This document shows, piece after piece, positions 1 to 5,529 of a DNA stretch of 5,555 nt. The notes below the pieces were generated by a model. The model was not told the DNA's origin, did not search any database, and saw nothing but the letters and a program-made list of their open reading frames with translations. Source of the stretch: JAQVEM01 sp034660395 (GTDB lineage Bacteria > Actinomycetota > Humimicrobiia > Humimicrobiales > Humimicrobiaceae). The DNA lies in contig JAYEJA010000013.1 in the NCBI GenBank assembly GCA_034660395.1, positions 1 through 5,555 of the forward strand, read 5' to 3'. The translations under genes were made by a program, and so were the position numbers. Each line of letters opens with the position of its first letter. Positions within the stretch are counted from its first letter, which is position 1.

Positions 1-10
1 TAAATCATAA

Positions 11-16
11 AGAGGA
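11..16 (+). promoter_or_regulatory. Ribosome binding site of dapL
   Basis: AGAGGA lies 7 nt before the ATG at 24 and supports that start. It is noted because four other genes in this window have no such site. The first three bases of the window read TAA and could be the stop codon of an upstream gene, but its frame cannot be checked here. Confidence 0.75.
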
Positions 17-23
17 TTATAAA

Positions 24-1187
24 ATGAATTTTGAAGAGTCTGATAGGTTAAAGTCGCTGCCGCCGTATCTTTTTGCGGAAATTGATAAAATTATAAATAA
101 AAAAAGGGAAGAGGGACTGGATGTAATAAGTCTTGGTATAGGAGACCCCGATATACCAACTCCAGAAGGAATTGTTGATGTTTTATGCAAAGAGGCATCA
201 AACCCCGAGAATCACAGATATCCTTCAAGTTATGGTTTAAAAATTTTTAAAGAAGCAGTAGCAAAATTCTATTATGATAGATTCAATGTGGAATTAAATC
301 CCGATAGGGAAGTAATACCTCTCATGGGGTCCAAAGAAGGTATATCGACCATAGCATATACCTTTATAAATCCAGGAGATTACGCAATAATAACCGACCC
401 GTCATATCTCGTATACAGGATTGGTACAATCTTTGCGGGAGCTGAGCCGTATACACTTCCATTAAGGAGAGAAAACGATTATCTTTTTGATTTAAATTCA
501 ATAGATAATAATATAGCCGATAAGGCAAAAATATTATATTTTAATTATCCCAATAATCCAACATCGGCAACCTGCGATATTGATTTTTTTAACAGAATTG
601 TTTCTTTTGCAGGAAAAAATAATATAATAGTCTGCCATGATAATGCATACTCTGATATTTATATTGGCGGTGAAAAGCCAATTAGTTTTTTAAATGCCGA
701 TGTTTCAAAAAATACTGGTATAGAATTAAATTCCCTATCCAAGACATTCAACATGACGGGATGGAGAATAGGGTATGCAGTAGGAAACCAGGAGATGATA
801 AAAAGTATTGGAAAATACAAGACAAATGTTGATTCAGGAGTTTTTAATGCGGTCCAGTACGCTGCTGCAAAAGCTCTTAATAATTATGATAAATATACGG
901 AACATAATAACAAAATTTACGAAGCAAGAAGATTAATGGTTAAAGAAGCACTTGACAGCATGGGAATTGATTATTATGACTCAAATGCTACCATATATGT
1001 GTGGGCGAGTGTTCCTGAAGGTTATACATCCGCATCATTTTCTAAAATGCTGCTTGAAAAGGCAAATGTTGTTGTAACACCGGGAAGCGCTTTTGGAAAG
1101 TTCGGAGAAGGATTCTTCAGGATTTCACTTACCATAATCAGCGAAAGATTAAAAGAAGCACTTGATAGAATAGGAAATATCCTGTGA
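24..1187 (+). CDS. dapL: LL-diaminopimelate aminotransferase (class I/II PLP aminotransferase)
   Basis: This 387-residue protein is a fold-type I, PLP-dependent aminotransferase of the usual length (about 380-410). Visible features in order are: GIGDPDIPTP near residues 38-47; phosphate-binding GSKEG (102-106); NYPNNPT (174-180), with the cofactor-contacting Asn; D206 and Y209 in CHDNAY, where Asp should pair with the pyridine nitrogen; the Schiff-base lysine K240 in SLSKTFNMTGWRIG; and a substrate-carboxylate arginine, R366, in FFRISLT. The N-terminal pattern, with HRYPSSYG and the GIGDPD block, resembles the DapL family. DapL converts tetrahydrodipicolinate and glutamate directly to LL-2,6-diaminopimelate in the cytoplasm, feeding lysine and peptidoglycan. 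The aminotransferase fold is certain. The exact substrate is inferred from overall resemblance, and an aspartate or other amino acid aminotransferase remains possible. The ATG follows a good Shine-Dalgarno sequence. hflX follows after 40 bp with no clear terminator between, so co-transcription is plausible. Confidence 0.82.
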   Translation: MNFEESDRLKSLPPYLFAEIDKIINKKREEGLDVISLGIGDPDIPTPEGIVDVLCKEASNPENHRYPSSYGLKIFKEAVAKFYYDRFNVELNPDREVIPLMGSKEGISTIAYTFINPGDYAIITDPSYLVYRIGTIFAGAEPYTLPLRRENDYLFDLNSIDNNIADKAKILYFNYPNNPTSATCDIDFFNRIVSFAGKNNIIVCHDNAYSDIYIGGEKPISFLNADVSKNTGIELNSLSKTFNMTGWRIGYAVGNQEMIKSIGKYKTNVDSGVFNAVQYAAAKALNNYDKYTEHNNKIYEARRLMVKEALDSMGIDYYDSNATIYVWASVPEGYTSASFSKMLLEKANVVVTPGSAFGKFGEGFFRISLTIISERLKEALDRIGNIL

Positions 1188-1227
1188 ATTAAAAAATTAA
1201 TTTAAATTATTATGTATTTCATTAAAT

Positions 1228-2535
1228 ATGATTAAAGAGAAAGTACTTTTAATATTTACCAGTTTTTATAGATTCAAAAAAAATATTAAAGGAAAGCCTC
1301 CTGTATATGATTACTTAAATGAAAACGTGGAAGAATTAAAAAACCTGGCCATAAGTGCCGGCGCTGATGTTAAGAATACACTTCATTTCAAGGATAGTAA
1401 GCCAAATCCAAGATACTTTATCGGTAAAGGTAAGCTTGATGAATGCAGAATTATCATTGACAATGAAAAAATAGAACTTGTTATTTTTGACGATGAAATA
1501 ACACCGACCCAGCAGAGAAATTTACAACATAAACTTAATGCAAAAGTCATTGACAGAACCGCACTGATTCTTGATATTTTCGCGCAAAGGGCACACAGCA
1601 GGGAAGGTAAGCTTCAGGTCGAACTGGCCCAATTGAACTATCTGCTGCCCAGACTGACAGGAAAGGGAATAGAGCTTTCAAGATTAGGGGGCGGAATTGG
1701 AACAAGAGGGCCGGGTGAGACAAAACTTGAAGTAGACAGGAGAAAAATCAGGAAAAGGATAAGCCGGCTTGAGAAAAAAATAGGTAAAATAGGAATTCAG
1801 AGAAATATACAGAGGAAAAAAAGAGAGGAAAGTAACGTTTACAGCATAGCGCTTGTAGGATATACGAATAGCGGTAAGACAACTCTACTGAATTCAGCTA
1901 CAAACTCAAATGCTTATGTTAAAAATCGCCTCTTTTCAACTCTTGATTCAACAACCAGAAAGCTAAAAATGAACATTATTCCTGAAATATTACTTTCGGA
2001 TACGGTAGGTTTTATTGAGAAACTGCCGCACCAGCTGGTTGCATCGTTTAAGTCAACCCTTGAAGAAGTTAAGAAAGCAGATCTGTTGCTTTTAGTAGTT
2101 GATATTAGCAAGCGTGATTATGAAAGCGATATTGAAAGCGTAAGAGAAGTTTTAAAAGAGATTAATGCAGAAGATAAGCCGATTATAATGATTTTTAATA
2201 AAATAGATAGAGTAAATTCCGAGAAGCTAAAAAACATAAAATTTAAATACAAAGAAGCATTGTTCATATCTGCTCTTAAAAAGATCGGATTTTCTCTATT
2301 ATACTCAGGAATAAAAGAAAGAATTGAAAAAAATTATATAAATATTACCGTTAAAATACCTTATAGCGATAATAAAACTATATCTTATATTTATAATAAC
2401 TGTAATATTTTAAAAAGGGTAGAAAGCGGCAATAGTGTAATCTTTAACATGCGTGCAGGATTGAAAAAATGCTCTTATCTCTCAAAATATATTTACAGGA
2501 AGAAAATTTATAAAAAAGGAGCAGCAGTAAAATGA
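1228..2535 (+). CDS. hflX: Ribosome-associated GTPase HflX
   Basis: This 435-residue protein is a typical-length HflX. This TRAFAC-class GTPase binds the 50S subunit and splits or rescues stalled 70S ribosomes under stress. The N-terminal HflX domain spans about residues 1-200 and includes FIGKGK (64-69), the glycine-rich GGGIGTRGPGETKLE segment (154-168) diagnostic of the family, and a basic helical linker. The G domain shows G1 GYTNSGKT (211-218), G2 around TLDSTTR (238-244), G3 DTVGF (258-262), G4 NKID (324-327) and G5 SAL (348-350). The C-terminal tail is short and strongly basic (RKKIYKK). No Shine-Dalgarno sequence precedes the ATG; the 40 bp before it are nearly all A and T. The ATG at 1212 is out of frame, so 1228 is the best start. 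The gene converges on lexA with only 4 bp between the stop codons. Confidence 0.95.
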   Translation: MIKEKVLLIFTSFYRFKKNIKGKPPVYDYLNENVEELKNLAISAGADVKNTLHFKDSKPNPRYFIGKGKLDECRIIIDNEKIELVIFDDEITPTQQRNLQHKLNAKVIDRTALILDIFAQRAHSREGKLQVELAQLNYLLPRLTGKGIELSRLGGGIGTRGPGETKLEVDRRKIRKRISRLEKKIGKIGIQRNIQRKKREESNVYSIALVGYTNSGKTTLLNSATNSNAYVKNRLFSTLDSTTRKLKMNIIPEILLSDTVGFIEKLPHQLVASFKSTLEEVKKADLLLLVVDISKRDYESDIESVREVLKEINAEDKPIIMIFNKIDRVNSEKLKNIKFKYKEALFISALKKIGFSLLYSGIKERIEKNYINITVKIPYSDNKTISYIYNNCNILKRVESGNSVIFNMRAGLKKCSYLSKYIYRKKIYKKGAAVK

Positions 2536-2539
2536 TAAA

Positions 2540-3169
2540 CTAAAAATATTTTCTTATTACCCCGATAACTTTTCCAAGTATCTTTACATCTTTTACTATC
2601 ATCGGCTTCATATAATCATTTTCAGGCATCAACTTTATTTTTTTGTCCATCTTAAAGAATCTTTTAACAGTTGCTTCGTCCTCGAGGAGGGCTACTATTA
2701 TTTCTCCATTTATGGCATTATCCTGTTTTCTAACAACGATATAATCCCTGTCGAATATGCCTGCATTAACCATGCTGTCACCTCTTACATGAAGAATAAA
2801 AACATCTTTCTTACCGTTTATAAAATCTGATGTAAGGGGAAAATAATCCTCTATATTTTCCTCTGCAAGTATAGGTGTGCCTGCTGCTATTCTTCCGACT
2901 ACGGGAACAGAAACCATATTATTAGAGCCGGTTCCGGGTATTTCGTCTTCCTGGCGCGCGAGTACTGAAATAGCACGTGGTTTGGATTGACTCCTTTTAA
3001 GGTAACCTTTTTCTTCAAGTTTTTTTAAATGAGAATGAACTGTTGCCGAAGAGCTGAGATTTACAGCTTTTGCTATTTCTCTAACGGATGGGGGATATCC
3101 AGATTCTTTTATTTTCTTATTAATAAACTTTAATATTTTTTCCTGCCTGGATCCTATTTTTTTATTCAT
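2540..3169 (-). CDS. lexA: LexA, SOS-response repressor and self-cleaving protease
   Basis: This 209-residue protein matches full-length LexA. The N-terminal winged helix (about 1-70) carries PPSVREIAKAVNLSSSATVHSHLKKLEEKGY, with the recognition helix around S39-K50, and ends in KPRAI. The C-terminal S24 peptidase domain has the scissile Ala96-Gly97 bond in VGRIAAG, the nucleophile S132 in GDSM and the general base K169 in TVKRF. The 37-residue Ser-Lys spacing matches E. coli S119/K156, so the enzyme should be cleavable under RecA-ssDNA stimulation. LexA represses DNA-damage genes; boxes it would bind are visible before this gene and before the small membrane-protein gene at 4523. Nothing resembling a Shine-Dalgarno sequence lies in the roughly 33-nt leader. 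ilvC lies 122 bp upstream on the same strand, but lexA has its own promoter. Confidence 0.97.
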   Translation of the reverse strand: MNKKIGSRQEKILKFINKKIKESGYPPSVREIAKAVNLSSSATVHSHLKKLEEKGYLKRSQSKPRAISVLARQEDEIPGTGSNNMVSVPVVGRIAAGTPILAEENIEDYFPLTSDFINGKKDVFILHVRGDSMVNAGIFDRDYIVVRKQDNAINGEIIVALLEDEATVKRFFKMDKKIKLMPENDYMKPMIVKDVKILGKVIGVIRKYF

Positions 3170-3208
3170 ATTAATTTGTATAAGTTTATAAAATCTATAA
3201 TTTGAACT

Positions 3209-3237
3209 ATTATAGCAAAAAATTTAATATAATACAA
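3209..3237 (-). promoter_or_regulatory. lexA promoter
   Basis: Read on the minus strand there is a -35 candidate TTGTAT (3232-3237), a 17-bp spacer, and a perfect -10 TATAAT (3209-3214). The predicted start of transcription is near 3202, giving a leader of about 33 nt. The -35 overlaps the LexA box by three bases, so bound LexA would block RNA polymerase. The promoter was predicted by eye in AT-rich DNA; the overlap with the operator is the main support. Confidence 0.6.
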
Positions 3238-3248
3238 ACATAAGTTCG
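3235..3248 (-). promoter_or_regulatory. LexA operator (SOS box) of lexA
   Basis: The minus strand reads CGAACTTATGTTTG. It has both half-sites of the Bacillus-type consensus CGAACRNRYGTTYG and differs only at the first central base (T instead of R). It lies 66 bp upstream of the lexA start and overlaps the -35, which fits negative autoregulation. Confidence 0.85.
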
Positions 3249-3270
3249 CCTGTATAAAATTTAAAATTAT

Positions 3271-3291
3271 TAAAAAAATAAGCTGTAGCTT
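3271..3291 (-). terminator. Possible weak terminator after ilvC
   Basis: Directly after the ilvC stop codon, the minus strand has a small stem AAGC-TACA-GCTT (3280-3291) followed by A and seven T residues (3272-3278). The stem is only 4 bp, so termination would be weak and read-through into lexA is possible. It is proposed from position and the T tract only. Confidence 0.35.
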
Positions 3292-4293
3292 CTAACCATC
3301 TTCTTTCTTTATCCAGGTCATCATTTTTCTTAACTCTCTACCCACCTTTTCGATAAGATGTTTTTCTTCCTTTTTCTTAATGGCATTATATACAGGCCTA
3401 CCGGCTTTATTTTCAAGTATCCACTCACGCGCAAAAGAGCCGTCCTGTATGTCTGAAAGAATTTTTTTCATATTTTTTCGTGTTTCCCCGGTAATAATCT
3501 TTTTTCCTTTTAACATATCACCATATTCAGCCGTGTCGCTAATTGAGTATCTCATCCACGATATTCCGCCCTCATATATCAAATCAACTATAAGTTTTAA
3601 TTCACTTAAAACCTCGAAATATGCTATTTCGGGCTGGTATCCAGCTTCAACGAGTGTATCAAAGCCTGCCCTTACAAGTTCAGTGGTTCCGCCGCACAAT
3701 ACTGCCTGCTCGCCAAAAAGGTCCGTTTCGGTTTCTTCTTTAAAAGTAGTCGTAATTATGCCAACTCTTCCGGCGCCAATCGCTCTGGCATAAGCGAGGC
3801 AATAATCTTTTGCCTTATTTGAATAATCCTGGTAAACGGCAATAATTACCGGAACACCGCTGTCTTTCTCATACATCCTTCTTACTATGTGACCGGGACC
3901 CTTTGGAGCAATCATTATGACATCAATATCCTCACGGGGAATAATCTGATTAAAATGAATATTAAAACCATGGGCGAAACATAGTACATTCCCTTTATTG
4001 AGGTTGGGTTCTATATATTTGTAGTAAATGTCTTTTTGTAATGTATCAGGTACAAGAAACATGATTACATCGGCAGCTTTAGCCGCTTCATCGGCAGTAT
4101 AAACCTTAAAGCCCTTTTCTTTTGCAAGATTCCAGGGTTTGCTGTCTTTAACTTCGCCAACTACTACATCCATCCCGCTATCCCTCAGGTTTTGAGCATG
4201 CGCATGACCCTGACTTCCGTAACCAATTATGGCAATCTTTTTCCCTTCAAGGATACTTATGTCAATGTCCTTATCATAATGTACTTCTGCCAT
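3292..4293 (-). CDS. ilvC: Ketol-acid reductoisomerase, class I (short form)
   Basis: This 333-residue protein has the length of class I KARI, which converts acetolactate or acetohydroxybutyrate to dihydroxy acids for valine, leucine and isoleucine synthesis using Mg2+ and NAD(P)H. The N-terminal Rossmann domain has GYGSQGH (24-30), then the cofactor loop GEVKDSKPW (46-54), H108 in FAHGF and K131 in APKGPGH. The C-terminal knotted domain keeps the metal and substrate ligands D191 and E195 (DLFGE), E227 and E231 (FEVLSE) and S252. The enzyme therefore looks active. The loop is odd: the positions usually Arg and Ser in NADPH enzymes are V48 and P53, and D50 replaces the usual Gly. The start codon follows a strong Shine-Dalgarno sequence. 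ilvC stands alone, without ilvB or ilvN beside it, on the lexA strand and divergent from the SOS-controlled gene at 4523. Confidence 0.97.
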   Translation of the reverse strand: MAEVHYDKDIDISILEGKKIAIIGYGSQGHAHAQNLRDSGMDVVVGEVKDSKPWNLAKEKGFKVYTADEAAKAADVIMFLVPDTLQKDIYYKYIEPNLNKGNVLCFAHGFNIHFNQIIPREDIDVIMIAPKGPGHIVRRMYEKDSGVPVIIAVYQDYSNKAKDYCLAYARAIGAGRVGIITTTFKEETETDLFGEQAVLCGGTTELVRAGFDTLVEAGYQPEIAYFEVLSELKLIVDLIYEGGISWMRYSISDTAEYGDMLKGKKIITGETRKNMKKILSDIQDGSFAREWILENKAGRPVYNAIKKKEEKHLIEKVGRELRKMMTWIKKEDG

Positions 4294-4297
4294 TTTT

Positions 4298-4305
4298 CCT
4301 CCTCT
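4298..4305 (-). promoter_or_regulatory. Strong ribosome binding site of ilvC
   Basis: The minus strand reads AGAGGAGG, ending 4 nt before the ATG. It is a near-perfect anti-16S match and fixes the ilvC start at 4293. It contrasts with the lack of any such site before hflX, lexA, the gene at 4523 and dut. Confidence 0.85.
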
Positions 4306-4321
4306 TAAAATATTTATAATC

Positions 4322-4345
4322 GTAGTAGCCTTAGCAGGGTACTAC
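4322..4345 (-). promoter_or_regulatory. Stem-loop in the ilvC leader region
   Basis: GTAGTA (4322-4327) pairs with TACTAC (4340-4345), then one mismatch, then CC with GG, around a 6-nt loop. On the ilvC strand it ends 28 nt before the start codon and is not followed by a T tract, so it is not a terminator. It could be an operator dyad or a leader-RNA hairpin. No T-box motif or leader peptide was seen. I could not identify a convincing ilvC promoter in the AT-rich stretch beyond it. Confidence 0.45.
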
Positions 4346-4427
4346 AAAAAATAACACTTTAAATATTCTAACAAATAATAAAAAAAAGTTATATAAATTT
4401 TGACCTAAAAGATTAATATCTTTCCTA

Positions 4428-4459
4428 TTGACACAAACATACGTTCGTAGTAATATAAT
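4428..4459 (+). promoter_or_regulatory. SOS promoter of the YneA-like gene
   Basis: A perfect -35 TTGACA lies at 4428-4433. The -10 is either TAATAT (4451-4456, spacer 17) or the perfect TATAAT (4454-4459, spacer 20). One LexA box fills the spacer, starting right at the end of the -35, and a second covers the predicted transcription start near 4463-4466. This gives a leader of about 60 nt before the ATG at 4523. Confidence 0.8.
4434..4447 (+). promoter_or_regulatory. LexA operator 1 (SOS box) before the YneA-like gene
   Basis: The plus strand reads CAAACATACGTTCG; its complement, CGAACGTATGTTTG, fully matches the Bacillus-type consensus CGAACRNRYGTTYG. It sits between -35 and -10, where LexA would exclude RNA polymerase. 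Confidence 0.92.
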
Positions 4460-4462
4460 AAG

Positions 4463-4476
4463 CGAACAGATGTTTG
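4463..4476 (+). promoter_or_regulatory. LexA operator 2 (SOS box) before the YneA-like gene
   Basis: CGAACAGATGTTTG fully matches the consensus CGAACRNRYGTTYG. It starts 29 bp after operator 1, just downstream of the -10, and covers the predicted transcription start. Two boxes suggest tight repression. Confidence 0.92.
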
Positions 4477-4522
4477 TATATTAATTAATACATCAAAATT
4501 TTAAAAATAAAACAAATTTAAA

Positions 4523-4825
4523 ATGAAAACAGTAAAAATAAAAATTAAAAAAGTTTTTCTTTTCCTTCTTATAATAGTTGTATCGTTTCTTGTTTTATCA
4601 GCTTTTTATTTCAACAGACATAAATTTGAAGGAATAAATATAGTAAGATATACAAGCGTAATCCTGGAAGACGGCACAAGCGTAGAATCATTCGCAAACA
4701 AATATTCCGATAAAGAGAATAAAACTAAATTTGTAAGTGAAATAAAAAAGATGAATAACCTGGGATCCAGTGATTATATACCGGGAAATTCAACCTTAAT
4801 TATTCCTATAATTGAATCTGAATAG
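4523..4825 (+). CDS. YneA-like SOS cell-division inhibitor (membrane anchor plus LysM)
   Basis: This 100-residue protein has a basic N-terminus (KTVKIKIKK), one hydrophobic segment at about 11-30, and an extracellular part whose residues 43-96 look like a divergent LysM domain. That part has YTSVILEDGTSVESFANKY, then a helix FVSEIKKMNNL, then IPGNSTLIIPI. Size and layout match YneA of Bacillus (about 105 residues), an SOS-induced protein that delays septation until DNA is repaired. DivS and ChiZ are actinobacterial analogues. The assignment rests on domain layout plus the two perfect LexA boxes at the promoter; direct sequence identity to YneA is probably low. LysM domains usually bind peptidoglycan, but which division protein it might target is unknown. 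No Shine-Dalgarno sequence precedes the ATG; the leader just before it is nearly all A and T. ilvC is divergent, and dut follows after 101 bp. Confidence 0.82.
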   Translation: MKTVKIKIKKVFLFLLIIVVSFLVLSAFYFNRHKFEGINIVRYTSVILEDGTSVESFANKYSDKENKTKFVSEIKKMNNLGSSDYIPGNSTLIIPIIESE

Positions 4826-4839
4826 TATAATCTATACTA
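4823..4839 (+). repeat. Perfect inverted repeat at the end of the YneA-like gene
   Basis: TAGTATA (4823-4829) and TATACTA (4833-4839) are perfect complements around a 3-nt loop. The first arm begins with the stop codon itself. ATATTTT follows. The stem has one G-C pair, so it is at best a weak terminator or an RNA 3'-end hairpin; chance in AT-rich DNA is also possible. Confidence 0.35.
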
Positions 4840-4926
4840 ATATTTTAGAATTTCAATAATTAAAATCTATATTACGATATATATTGCTATATTTTTTTCA
4901 TTCTAATTTTATATAATTATTAAATA

Positions 4927-5361
4927 ATGATTAATTTAAAAATAAAAATAGTTGATAAATCACTTCCTGTACCTGAATATGCGCATGAAAACGACGCAGG
5001 TATTGACCTTTACAGTTCTATTGAATGCTATTTAAGGCCTTTTGAGAGAAAGAAAATACCTGCGGGCATTAAAGTATCTATACCGGAAGGGTATGCCGGC
5101 TTTATACAGCCCCGCTCAGGACTTGCTTCAAAGCACGGCATAGGTATAGTTAATTCGCCAGGTTTAATTGATTCAGTATACAGGGGCGAAATATGTGTAA
5201 TATTAATAAACTTTGATAAAAAAAATAGTTTTCATATAAAAAAAGGCAACAAAATATGCCAGCTTGTCATTGAAAAAGTTGAGAAGGTAAACATTAATTT
5301 AGTTGATAATCTTGATGAAACTGAAAGAGGCGAAGGCGGATTCGGCAGCAGCGGCATATAG
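4927..5361 (+). CDS. dut: Deoxyuridine 5'-triphosphate nucleotidohydrolase (dUTPase)
   Basis: This 144-residue protein is a homotrimeric-type dUTPase of normal length, hydrolysing dUTP to dUMP and pyrophosphate. This keeps uracil out of DNA and supplies dUMP for thymidylate. All five motifs are present: 1 AGIDLYSS (24-31); 2 PRSGLA (62-67); 3 GLIDSVYRGEI (79-89), with catalytic D82; 4 KGNKICQLVI (106-115); and 5 RGEGGFGSSG (134-143), the glycine-rich P-loop-like tail that closes over the nucleotide. V84 sits where Asp or Gly is commoner, but is not a catalytic position. There is no Shine-Dalgarno sequence; a TATAAT at 4912-4917 would start RNA about 3 nt before the ATG, so leaderless transcription or read-through from the SOS gene upstream are both possible. 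No LexA box lies in the 101-bp gap. An IS element starts 68 bp downstream. Confidence 0.96.
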   Translation: MINLKIKIVDKSLPVPEYAHENDAGIDLYSSIECYLRPFERKKIPAGIKVSIPEGYAGFIQPRSGLASKHGIGIVNSPGLIDSVYRGEICVILINFDKKNSFHIKKGNKICQLVIEKVEKVNINLVDNLDETERGEGGFGSSGI

Positions 5362-5411
5362 TTAATACTTCTTAAAAATTAATACTTATTGTAAAAAATA
5401 ACATTTAATTA

Positions 5412-5424
5412 CTTATTAAATAAG
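5412..5424. repeat. Palindrome beside the IS left end
   Basis: CTTATT and AATAAG are perfect complements around a single central A. The palindrome ends 4 bp before the IS terminus at 5429. It might be the remnant of a 3' signal of dut or a target feature for insertion. With only A, T and two G-C pairs, chance is possible. Confidence 0.3.
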
Positions 5425-5455
5425 AAAGTGGAGTGACCCCATTGGGTTAGACACG

Positions 5456-5484
5456 TTGTTAACTAAAAGTAGTTAAGTTAGAAT
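5456..5484 (+). promoter_or_regulatory. IS internal promoter for the transposase
   Basis: TTGTTA (5456-5461) and TAGAAT (5479-5484) are separated by 17 bp, placing the transcription start near 5491. The promoter lies just inside the terminal repeat and points into orfA. Its spacer contains a perfect 7-bp dyad at 5459-5476. Predicted by eye. Confidence 0.55.
5459..5476. repeat. Dyad inside the IS promoter
   Basis: TTAACTA (5459-5465) and TAGTTAA (5470-5476) are perfect complements around the loop AAAG. The dyad overlaps the end of the -35 and fills most of the spacer. It could be a binding site for an IS-encoded or host repressor, or a first hairpin in read-through RNA. Confidence 0.5.
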
Positions 5485-5486
5485 AA

Positions 5487-5529
5487 CTGATGAGACTGAT
5501 AAGACTAAAGAGATAGGAGGTCTCATCAG
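5487..5529 (+). promoter_or_regulatory. Hairpin over the transposase ribosome binding site
   Basis: CTGATGAGAC (5487-5496) pairs perfectly with GTCTCATCAG (5520-5529), extended by one G-U pair. The ribosome binding site AGGAGG (5515-5520) is in the loop and the top of the stem, and the start codon at 5530 follows the stem directly. RNA from outside the element would contain both arms, while RNA from the internal promoter would begin inside the left arm and lose about 4 bp. This matches the known protection of IS10 and IS50 transposase from outside transcription. Confidence 0.7.

Noticed and set aside
1099..1104. Half LexA site (GTTCG) inside dapL
   Set aside because: Only one half-site, within coding sequence and without the partner CGAAC at the right spacing.
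1914..2111. Minus-strand reading frame of 65 codons inside hflX
   Set aside because: It lies fully within the G domain of hflX, has no recognisable domain and no ribosome binding site; it is a shadow of the real gene.
3380..3793. Plus-strand reading frame of 137 codons opposite ilvC
   Set aside because: It is antisense to a well-conserved enzyme, and its Ser/Pro/Ile-rich product looks like the complement of ilvC codons.
4294..4433. T-box or amino-acid riboswitch in the ilvC leader
   Set aside because: No T-box AGGGTGG-like motif, no leader peptide rich in Val/Leu/Ile and no terminator hairpin; only one small stem-loop is seen.
4879..4898. ATATA-TTGC-TATAT followed by a T run, as a terminator before dut
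   Set aside because: The stem is 5 bp of A-T pairs only, too weak to support; such patterns are expected by chance in this AT-rich gap.
5362..5387. Direct repeat TTAATACTT twice after dut
   Set aside because: Nine AT-rich bases repeated once in AT-rich spacer DNA; no sign of a longer array or of a function.
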